Source of the DNA: Monosporascus cannonballus
Lineage: Eukaryota; Ascomycota; Sordariomycetes; Xylariales
Direction of reading: 5' to 3'
Assembly (NCBI GenBank): GCA_004154925.1
Contig: QJNS01000538.1
Coordinates: 1 to 17,485 of the forward strand
DNA length: 17,485 bases
Made by a program: the position numbers and the translations under genes. Within the stretch, counting starts at the first letter, position 1. Each line of letters starts with the position of its first letter. The notes beneath the pieces were generated by a model that ran no database searches, had not been told where the DNA came from, and worked only from the letters and a program-made list of their open reading frames with translations. Positions 1 through 8,934 of this stretch are shown piece by piece.

Positions 1-33
1 CCCCCGGCCCCCCCCCCCCCCTTTTTTTTTTTT
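1..33. repeat. C-rich then T-rich homopolymer block at the left edge
   Basis: The first bases are almost only C (with two G), followed by a run of T. This is low-complexity sequence with no coding content. Together with the long G run at the other end it looks like the frayed end of an assembled contig rather than a biological boundary; no TTAGGG-type telomere repeat is present. Confidence 0.85.
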
Positions 34-281
34 CTTTCCGCCCCGGCTCCACACCCGGGTTGTGGTAGAGATATACCTAGAATAAAGGAAAACGGATTTC
101 CTCAGCCAAGCAAAGGTCGACAGGCGTCCCGGTGTTGAGCCTTGTCTGGCCTGGTCTATGCAGGCAGCATCATGCTAGCGACGCCTCCCTCCCCTAACCG
201 CCACACGAAGATGATCCCCCCGGGGCCGCACAAGTCGTCCCAAACGCCTTGATCAGCGGCACCTTCATCCCGGCGTCCTGA

Positions 282-539
282 CTATCTAGAGGCGGCCTTC
301 GGGGGATATTTATTCCCGCCCACCTCAACCTTTGGCTCGCAAGTGCACCACTCATCCGCGGGCACCTTGTCGAGGACCTCGGGTATGTGCCTGCCGCACC
401 CGAACCACGTGGTCTTGTCTAAGTTGGGGGTGGGAAGAAGCGTCAGCCATGAGCGCGTGGTGGGCTCCGGACTACAGACGGAGAGGGGACGGATCGGATC
501 GCACTTACTGCACTGGCTGCAGGTTGCCTTCATGCACAT
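282..539 (-). CDS. Small Cys-rich (CxxC...CTC) conserved protein, two exons, 55 aa
   Basis: Spliced model on the minus strand: exon 1 539-509, intron 508-419 (90 nt, donor GTAAGT, branch-like GCTGAC, acceptor CTTAG), exon 2 418-282. The product is 55 residues. The N-terminus carries C-S-Q-C, the join creates Asn, and exon 2 reads KTTWFGCGRH, then VPADEWCTCEP. The order CxxC - TTW-GCG-H - VP - WCTC resembles a family of tiny conserved eukaryotic proteins that could bind one metal ion through Cys/His; I know of no assigned function. Unspliced translation replaces the CxxC-to-TTW junction with unrelated residues, which supports the intron. The first ATG is at 539; a second, two codons in (533), is equally possible. 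The gene stands alone at the left end of the window. Family assignment is from pattern memory. Confidence 0.72.
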   Translation of the reverse strand: MCMKATCSQCSKCDPIRPLSVCSPEPTTRSWLTLLPTPNLDKTTWFGCGRHIPEVLDKVPADEWCTCEPKVEVGGNKYPPKAASR

Positions 540-790
540 CTTGGGGGCAATTCCTTTTCCAAGTGCGGTGTGTGGGTGGGATTGCTAGCGCGACCGTTTA
601 GTAGGATAGGTATTGGGTGGCAAATATCGGTGATGTTGGGAAGTTATGAGTATCGAGACTGATAGAGAGATATGGCAATCGCCAAGGTTAAGTAGGCCAA
701 TAAATACTTCTCTGGGTCAAGGGGATATGGCCTCCGACCCAGAAGTCACCGTCCATCGCCGACTATAAATAAGCGGGTGGGCCAGCGAGT

Positions 791-829
791 CGCCGACTAA
801 CCTAGTGGTTTATCCACTCCATGTCGGCG
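791..829. repeat. Nested inverted repeat (hairpin)
   Basis: CGCCGA (791-796) pairs with TCGGCG (824-829). Between them AGTGG and CCACT form a second 5-bp stem around the loop TTTAT. The decamer TCGCCGACTA, which contains the left arm, also occurs 34 bp upstream. The function is unknown and chance is possible. Confidence 0.4.
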
Positions 830-1079
830 ATTAGTGGATGTCAGTCTCACGGTCTAGAATAAGGACGCCGAAAGATGGATGGCTGCCTTATAGAAGGAGG
901 AACATATTAGACCAGAATCTGAGTGTGCGTTCGGTGGACCTTCGCGGCCACGAAGTGTGTAACTTTTGCCACTTGGAGGTTGAAGTTCGACCGGAACGAC
1001 AACCGAGCGATACCCCAACGACGCCATTTGTCCATTTGGAGCGATTCATACTAGATAAAGAATGACTTCTGATGTCATG

Positions 1080-1450
1080 GCAGAAAGTTTAATGCAATAG
1101 ATTTTTACGCTGCTAAATATTAAGCAATTAAAATCAGCAGTGAACATCGTTATAATTGATACAGATAATAATTTCTTCATTATATTTACCTATTTATAGC
1201 TGTTTACAAGTTTATTAATATCCGTAACTTATTAAATTAATTTCGATCTAGCCTTTAAATTCACTATTATAACTCACGGTTTATAAATTTGATCATGCTT
1301 CTTTCTGTCCGTCTCTTCATGCATATTTATATTTGTAAATTTTATAACCACCACCCGCACTTCACAGATAAGTAATAGATTTACCAGATACGCCTTAACT
1401 AGAACACGAACAATTAAAAGCCTATTGTATTCGGCATTATATAGTGAATT
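1080..1450. other. AT-rich block, possibly RIP-degraded or structural DNA
   Basis: Base composition changes sharply to mostly A and T, with many TTTATA, TTAAT and TTATAA strings and stops in every frame. The flanking DNA is mixed or GC-rich. In RIP-competent ascomycetes such islands are often old repeats mutated by C-to-T change, but no terminal repeats or coding remnant can be seen here. Confidence 0.45.
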
Positions 1451-1524
1451 AGACGTTACGTGTGGCTGCTTATAGGTTATGGGTGGTTACTGTCGCGTAC
1501 GGCTGACTAAAAGATACTGGTTGA

Positions 1525-1538
1525 TAAGTGCGCACTTA
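1525..1538. repeat. Perfect 14-bp palindrome
   Basis: TAAGTGCGCACTTA is its own reverse complement. It lies about 260 bp beyond the 3' end of the glycosylase gene. It could be a dimeric protein-binding site, or chance. Confidence 0.6.
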
Positions 1539-1799
1539 CTGCGCTACTTAGCTGACAGTTACGTTACTGCTATCGCCATGGCGGCATGAATCGAGGAATT
1601 TTAAAGTGAGCCCAAGAGCAGGATACTATCATTATCGGACAGCATCATAAGAACGCAGAGATAAGATCGATGTGCATGAAGGTATTTCAGAACCGCGTCC
1701 GTTTTCTTCGGCATCTGCGGCCCCTCGTAATACTAGAAGGGTACGAGCTAGGTAGGGGCCTGAGGATTGGGGGCAAGCCTGTTGCTGTCCAGGCGTTGC

Positions 1800-3661
1800 T
1801 CATGACCGAGTTATCCTCAGCTCGCCGGTGAAGTCCCACTCCACACGGCCCTCCTGGACCGCCCGCAGCACGTCCTCCGAGAGCACCCCCCTCTCGCCGG
1901 TCTCGGGGTCCCAGTCCCAGCCCTCCTGCATCCACAGCCACCGGAGGTAGGCGCGGAGCTCCTTGTCCTCGGGCAGGACACGCATCCACTCAGGTTGGAA
2001 CTCGCCCTCGCGCCCCCTGCCGCGCCAGTCCTCCGCGCGGCCGAGTAGGGCGTCCCGGCAGAATATCCGCCAGCTGTCCAGCGCGTATCGTCCCTGCGTC
2101 ATGTGACCGATCTCCCAGGCTGCGGTCGCCGCCGCGGACCTCGGGGGATCGTGGTCGTCGTTAGGGCATGGGAGGAGGAGCTCCTCGCCGCCCGCCGCAC
2201 GCACGTCGGCCTTGTCGTCGCCGACGGGTCCCGGGTAGTTCTTTACGCCGTACCGGACGCCAGGGCGGGGAGGGCGCTCGCACCATGTGCGGGCGTACCT
2301 CAAGATCGCGGCGGCGCGGACCGAGCTGAGGCCCAGGTGCCTGATCATGGCGATTATGTCGTCTGCGTTCGCTTCCGCGAGAGCTTGTGGCGTCGGGTAC
2401 CTGTCGACGAGGCTGCGGAACGCCGGTATGGCGGACTTCCCGGGCGTGCGGATCAGAAAGGTGACTGCTATCAGGAGGCGGAAGGGGTCATCCGCGAGTT
2501 CCTCTTGTATGAGTCCGAACCGCGGGGCATCGAGGCGAGGAAAGGGCAGCGCAGAGACCGTCCCGCGGGGGGGACGTGGGCTTTTAGGCTTGAGAGGGCT
2601 TGGCGTGTTTGATGCGGTGAAAAAGTGTGATGCAGTGGTGCGTTTCGGCGTGCGACTCGGTGGCAGTAGCGCACCTTCATCGTCGCCGCTAGCACCCGGG
2701 GATGTCTCATTTTGTGGCTGTTCAGGGTTGTCGCCATCAGCAGGAGCTTGCGTAGTGGGAATTGCTAGGGGTTCCCTACGAGACGGAGGCGGCGACGGCG
2801 GATTCGTTGGCAGTACTCCCGGCGTGATGTTGGCGGAAACTTGCTGTGTAGAGCAACCGTGGCGCAGGACGTCAAGACCACTCATAGGCTCCTGGCCACC
2901 TATGAGTGGCCGCCTTTTAAATGGACACCGCCGTCCACAATTGGAGGATTATCTGGCGTAGATACATCTTGAACTTGAGTTCGTTTCGGCGCAAAGACAT
3001 CCCCGTCGTGTTGATACCAGACCGAGGCTTTCATAAGCATCGTGGCGTCACCTCGTACGGCCAGCCTCTGTTTCTCCAGTTGTTTCTTCAACTTCCACCT
3101 CTTCCTCTTCTGTGACTTTGAAGAACCTTGCCTTTTTGCATCGTCCGTTCTGTGTGGTTTCTCAGGATCAAGCCGAGTTTCAGGTTGAGATTGTGCTTCA
3201 GCAACTGCCCAGTATGGTGATTCCTTATCCTTAGCCTGCTGCCTTTCCCGCTTTTTGCCCCTTCTGCTCAGCTGTGATGGAGGCGGCATCGTACGCTGTT
3301 GTTGATTCCTCAATACTTCCTCGTTATCTGCAACCCACTCGTTTACGGCATGGGGCAACACGAGCCGCGAGAGGAAAGTGAGGAGGTCCTGGCCGGCGAG
3401 AGGATCGTTGAAGGTAGCCTTTTCCTTCATTGCTGTAGCACATGAGACCATCTGGTCCCATTCCTCAACACCTCGTAACAGGCTGTGGCTGGTGAAGTGC
3501 CTGATATCTTCGGTGGCTCCCCAGCCGTTGGCAGCAGCGAGGCCGAGCTCTCTCCTCTCAGCTTCGTTCTTCAACTCGAAGCCCCACATATAATCATCTG
3601 CAAGCCCGCATGCCGCCTCATCAGCCTTTCCGGCTTGATTGCTTTCTCGCGCGGAGCCCAT
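1800..3661 (-). CDS. MBD4-like HhH-GPD G/T-mismatch DNA glycosylase, two exons
   Basis: The C-terminal half resembles the catalytic domain of MBD4 (5-methylcytosine-derived G:T mismatch glycosylase, base excision repair, nuclear). It reads RFGLIQEELADDPFRLLIA, then RTPGKSAIP, YPTPQALAEA, a helix-hairpin-helix part RHLGLSSVRA, and finally YALDSWRIFC. The Asp in that last motif (codon 2078-2076) matches the catalytic Asp of MBD4. Two ORFs lie end to end (stop at 2900, next ATG at 2885), too close for separate fungal genes. An in-frame join is available: exon 1 3661-2966, intron 2965-2844 (donor GTATCT, acceptor ACACAG, both phase 0), exon 2 2843-1800, giving 579 aa with the catalytic Asp at residue 488. 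The N-terminal half is unrecognised, with a Lys/Arg-rich stretch near residues 150-210 that may serve nuclear import or DNA binding. No methyl-CpG-binding domain is seen. The glycosylase domain is secure; the N-terminal join is inferred. Confidence 0.8.
2878..2909. repeat. Perfect 11-bp inverted repeat inside the proposed glycosylase intron
   Basis: CCACTCATAGG (2878-2888) and CCTATGAGTGG (2899-2909) are exact reverse complements around a 10-nt loop. The stop codon of the upstream frame and the ATG at 2885 both fall in it. In pre-mRNA it would form a stable hairpin in the middle of the inferred 122-nt intron. Confidence 0.75.
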
Positions 3662-3750
3662 GATCCTAGTGACGACCTCTCCCCCAATGCGCTCCAATGA
3701 TGTGGCTCCTACGGATGTGAACTTCTCTTATCACGAATAACTTGTGTTGC

Positions 3751-3846
3751 AACTGGGCGTGTATGCCAACACAGCCGCTGGGATGTGGAGGAACCTTTTA
3801 ATTAAAGGAAGGTGTAGTTGCGTGACGTTGCATACGCCCACTGGTT
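3751..3846. repeat. Imperfect inverted repeat, possible fold-back element
   Basis: The left arm, 3751-3770, carries CTGGGCGTGTATGCCAAC; the right arm, 3827-3846, carries GTTGCATACGCCCAC. They are complementary except for a 2-nt insertion and single mismatches. The spacer contains a near-palindrome, CCTTTTAATTAAAGG (3794-3808). The gross form is that of a small fold-back or MITE-like relic, but no target-site duplication is clear. Confidence 0.4.
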
Positions 3847-3951
3847 GTTATAGCCCGGGTGCCGTTGGTGGTGCTGTATAGTGGGGCGGCCGTCGGACTC
3901 CGAAGCTTATTTATGAGCGGGCAACACCTAGAACCTGAGAAGAGAATTGAG

Positions 3952-3971
3952 GTGAAGTGAAGTGAAGTGAA
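3952..3971. repeat. GTGAA pentanucleotide microsatellite
   Basis: Four tandem GTGAA units, followed by the variant GTTAA. A simple repeat in intergenic DNA. Confidence 0.85.
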
Positions 3972-4637
3972 GTTAAGTTGGACGGAATTCGGTTGATGGG
4001 AGATTTAAAATCTGGTCGACTTAGGGACAGGAACATTTTGTTACCAGCACTACGGAGCACAATTGGCTGAGCTGACAAGCCTGGATAATTACCTCGGGTT
4101 CAAAACCCTGTACATCCATCGTAGCCATGACCCAGGGAGCAAAAATCGATGCCAACGCGGCAACTCTAATTATAGGCGACTGTTGCTTAGCTAAAAATCA
4201 TGATCGTGTGTTCCTCGGGAAGTTCTCGATGTCATTGCTAGTTAATATAATTAGCCTTAGCATTCTGGCTTCGTTCTTGAGAGATGCGGTTGCGATCTCA
4301 GCATTATCAGAAGTTGCATTGACATCTTCTAGCAACCGAGGGCTACTTTCCTGGCTGATTCAGGTCAGTAGGATGCATTCCTTTCTTATACATAGCCTAC
4401 CCCGGGCAAAAAAGGCTATTTCCTGAGGTATCCCAGCAGTCGTACTGTTGCCGGACAACTCGAGAGTTAAGCAAGCAGAGAACAAGGGGGGTTGTCTAAA
4501 AAACGAGGATTTTGATATACACTCTAGACTCAGACCCGGGGTCGCTTCGTCTCCTGCAAATCTCAAAACTCTTTTCCCCTGACCGTAAACAAAGGAGCTG
4601 TGCAGGGCGCCTAGTGTTACATACATGCGTTGGTATT

Positions 4638-5938
4638 CTATGTTCGGACGTTGTTGGTAGTCTTCGGGGGGTCGTAGACAACCTTTCTCGACTTGAGCGA
4701 TGCCCACTTGTACCGCTTGACCCAGATGCTAAGGGCGGTAAGAACTGCCGTGACGGTTAAGACCTTCAGGCCCATCCGCTTCCGGTCGTCCATCTCCGGT
4801 TCCGCCGCCCAGTTCAAGAATTCAACAACGTCCTTGGCCATCTGCGAGGTGGAGGCCGGGGTCCCGTCTTCGTACTCGACGAGGCCATCGTACAGGACAC
4901 GAGCCATAGCAATACCAGTCCCGGGGAAGTAGGGGTTGAAGTTCAGGCCAGCACCGACCTGGGCACCGGCAGGGGGCTCTTCGGGGTATCCAGTCAACAA
5001 GCTGAAGACGTAATCGCAGCCACCGTGTCGTCCCTTGACGATCAAGCTCAAATCAGGGGGGAGAGCTCCGTTATTTGCAGCCCGGGCGGCCTCGTCGTTC
5101 TTGTAGGGGGCGGGAATATAGTCGGAGAGTTTGCCAGGCCGCTTTTCGATATCACCCTGATCGTTGGGCTCGCTGTCATATTCGTTCTGCTCGGCCAATT
5201 CCTTCGCCTCGTCGACAGTTAAGATAGTACCGACGAGAGCTCGGTAAGGGACACGGGTAAGCGAGTGGCAAGATGCGCAGACCTCTTGGTAAACTTGGAA
5301 ACCTCGACGGAGCCTTTGCACGGGTGAGACCAAGCTTGACATGGCGCCGATGGGAGCCAGTATACTTACGCTTGATGGTCAAAGGTCTTCAGCCATTGCG
5401 CATGGACCCAGGGGTACTTTGTGGGGTGTAGGCTGTGCAGAAAGTATTAGCGGTAAGGCTCGCTTCCGATGGCAGTAATCGTGGGGTAGGTATCCCGGCT
5501 ATGAACGGGAGTCTCTCTTCTGAACCCCTCCAAGTTGTAGATGCACGTATTCACATTCGATTTTATGTAAAAGTTGAAACTTACCCTTCCTCAGCAGGAG
5601 TCATTGCGTGCGCGGTAGGCCCGTAGAGGTGATAGTACCAAGCAACCGATCCGATGGCGAAAGCTGTCGAGGTGGCGGCGGCAATGTTAAGCTTCATCGG
5701 AGATTCGCCGGTGCTAGATGTCGAGACGGATCTCTGTCCAGTAGTCACCATCGTCAGTCCACGTTCTTCCCGCATCCTGCGTAGCGCAGAAGAGATAGTC
5801 CATGCAGGGTCAGATTAAACCAGAAGCATGGCATTCCCTCCCGGAATCAGTTCGTCATCGCACCTTGGAGACGGCAGTCGCGCCATTTCTAGCACCGTTG
5901 AAAATGCGCTTGGAGCGCAGGCAAGATCTTGCCAACAT
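4638..5938 (-). CDS. CYT1: Cytochrome c1, heme protein of complex III (four exons, 320 aa)
   Basis: Cytochrome c1 carries electrons from the Rieske protein to cytochrome c in the bc1 complex of the inner mitochondrial membrane. Spliced model: exon 1 5938-5864, exon 2 5733-5585, exon 3 5432-5370, exon 4 5313-4638; introns 130, 152 and 56 nt, phases 0, 2 and 2, total 963 nt. Exon 1 encodes an Arg-rich, acid-free mitochondrial presequence starting [11 protein letters not shown] hydrophobic sorting stretch (residues about 41-58) precedes MTPAEEG. The heme site is CASCH (Cys108, Cys111, His112). The axial Met lies in GTGIAMARV (Met232). A C-terminal membrane anchor covers about residues 278-293, followed by a basic KRYKW stretch. 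Length and motif order fit fungal cytochrome c1. Donors at introns 2 and 3 are GTAAGT; the first is the weaker GTGCGA. Intron 2 has the branch string GCTAAT. Splicing is needed: no single frame carries both presequence and heme site. Confidence 0.96.
5734..5863 (-). other. First intron of CYT1, with two branch-point/acceptor pairs
   Basis: The 130-nt intron has donor GTGCGA and two possible ends: CTGAC followed by CTACGCAG (acceptor near 5777), and a second CTGAC followed by GGACAG (5734). Only the distal acceptor keeps the presequence in frame with the mature protein. The proximal acceptor would shift the frame to an early stop. Confidence 0.65.
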
Positions 5939-6965
5939 ATTGAACGAGCTGCTCCTCAGCTGGGGAAATCAGTTGAAGCAGGTCGACAAGGTCAATGGGT
6001 CGTCGGGCGTCGTCGGAAAAGCTTGAACAGCTGATGTATTAGAACTGGGCCGGGCCAGCAGCAAGTGACTGGGTAACGTTGAATGAAAAAGTGCTCAGGC
6101 TTTCCTCTCCCTCTCCCGTACACCCAAGCCCCATGCTCCATGCCCCCCCCAATGCCCGCCTAGACTAGTCGCTACGGCCTTAAGCAATTGGGAAATACTT
6201 GATTCTAATTCGTTGGATTGCTCAGATGGATCCAATGCTCAGACCACCCGATTGTCCAAAATCTTAAACCCACTTTCTTCCACGTGACCGGCCCAATAGT
6301 ACTTGGCAAATGCTTTGGTTATCCGCTTTGACGTCCTTCATTCCATGTTGACTCAACTTCCGCGTTTTCTCGGCTGGTGGATTAGGTAATGATAGGCGAC
6401 CTGAGTTAGGATATGAAGGCATGGTCACCGGATGTATATCGTAAGGCTATGTATGCGGTTACATTGCAGTTACAATACGCTCCGTTACCCGCCCGACCAT
6501 CTGAAGTTATGAGCGTAACCTCAGAAGCATGAGCCGGTGGGGGTAACTTAGAATGTCCCTGGGGGTTGTACTTGATAGAATAGCTTGTTTAGGTACTCGC
6601 CTCTCCGAATGATAGCAGTAGATGGACTTGGACATGCTCCTTCATGGTCATTTCGCCCACCGATACTTCTCGCAATATATGCCACCTATCTACCTACGAG
6701 CGACTACGCCGGGAGATGCCCATGGATGAAAAGTAGCTGCGGTCCGGGGAGAGCGGAATACTAGCCATTTTTTTCACGGAGACAATTATATCGTAACGTG
6801 ATGGGTCTCTGGAAATGCGTCTTGTCGGTTGCTAGACGCATATGGGCTCTATTCCTTTTTAGAAACATACCATTTGAAATCATTCCCCGTAACCTAATCC
6901 CAAGCGCAACTCTGACTCATTTAGTGGAAACCCGTCATTATATAAACCGAAAGGAAACGTCTTTA
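5939..6965. promoter_or_regulatory. Intergenic region with the CYT1 promoter
   Basis: About 1 kb separates the CYT1 start codon from the stop of DAHP synthase; both genes read leftward. On the minus strand a CCAAT box (plus-strand ATTGG, 6187-6191) lies about 250 bp upstream of the CYT1 ATG. CCAAT is the binding core of the HAP complex, which controls respiratory genes in fungi; its use here is inference. A CACGTGAC E-box-like site (near 6282) and perfect TGACTCA (Gcn4/Cpc1-type) sites at 6349-6355 and 6913-6919 are also present. No gene is seen. Confidence 0.4.
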
Positions 6966-8303
<1,338 letters not shown>

Positions 8304-8934
8304 GATAAGCCGGGATTAAGCAAAACTCGTATGCTATGCTAGTATGGGTCGGAAAAGCTCCAAACGATATTTCTCAGGATCGCGCTCAATGAATTCTTAT
8401 TTAGATTTAATGCGATCTCAGAACTGGCGACCAAAAATTTCGTTATGGCTCATTCAATAACCCCTGAAGGTTTCGGACGTGGGGTAACGCCAACTACCAA
8501 TTAAGGAGAAGATATTTGACACTGAATTCGGTGCACCTCCCAATCATTACGGTAGTGCCACTCACCTATCGAGTACCTGGGCACTTTAGACTGCTCATGG
8601 CGGGGGTGGCGGGGTGAAGGTGTAGGTGCCTATAGGGGGAAAGCTTGCACAGAGCTCACCTGCAACCCTGTCGATTGAAACCATACACAACTAATGACAT
8701 AACTTCAAAGTGATCTTAGGTATGCTCCCTTACAGACGCGTCCAGCTTACCCGGCTTATCCGACTGACGCGATTTCACTGTGCCCATGCGGTTCTTTCAC
8801 TCCGACGAGGCCACGTGCGCGACGGACTGGCAGTCGCTTCTCCTATACGCCCCGTATGCAAGTTCCAGTGCTTCCGTTGCTCGCAAATTCTGACGTGGTA
8901 GTTAACGTAAGCCGTCACCCCTCCCGACAATTAG
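8304..8934. promoter_or_regulatory. Intergenic region with the DAHP synthase promoter
   Basis: This 631-bp stretch lies upstream of DAHP synthase and downstream of the WD40-cyclophilin gene, both reading leftward. A plus-strand CCAAT is present near 8497. I found no perfect TGACTCA here, although aromatic pathway genes are often under general amino acid control in fungi. Short plus-strand ORFs (for example 8710-8901) have no recognised family. Confidence 0.4.

Larger units (their letters stand above)
540..1799. other. Intergenic region with AT-rich core, no convincing gene
   Basis: This stretch holds upstream DNA of the small Cys-rich gene and downstream DNA of the glycosylase gene. Only short ORFs of no recognisable family are present. 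It contains a TATAAATAA string (764-772), a repeated TCGCCGACTA (756-765 and 790-799), a nested hairpin (791-829), an AT-rich block (about 1080-1450) and a perfect 14-bp palindrome (1525-1538). Confidence 0.6.
3662..4637. other. Intergenic region between cytochrome c1 (3' end) and glycosylase (5' end)
   Basis: It should contain the glycosylase promoter (right of 3661) and the cytochrome c1 terminator (left of 4638). It holds an imperfect inverted repeat (3751-3846) and a GTGAA microsatellite (3952-3971). A 99-codon plus-strand ORF (4127-4426) has no recognisable family and is not called. No RNA gene is convincing. Confidence 0.5.

Noticed and set aside
838..1065. 75-codon plus-strand ORF
   Set aside because: Length is within chance, there is no family resemblance, and it borders the AT-rich block.
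2103..2961. Long plus-strand ORFs (169 and 224 codons) over the glycosylase gene
   Set aside because: They are antisense shadows of a GC-rich coding exon whose minus-strand protein has clear family motifs.
4061..4108. tRNA-like signals: a D-stem-like GGCT...AGCC followed by GGGTTCAAAACCC resembling a B box
   Set aside because: No acceptor stem pairs at the right distance, no anticodon stem forms between the two parts, and the T-arm stem has only three good pairs.
4127..4426. 99-codon plus-strand ORF with a hydrophobic stretch
   Set aside because: No recognised family, no visible introns or partner exons, and it lies in AT-leaning intergenic DNA; kept as unassigned.
5433..5584. The 152-nt CYT1 intron as a stwintron
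   Set aside because: It has a normal GTAAGT donor and CACAG end, and I found no internal acceptor-donor junction that rebuilds a splice site.
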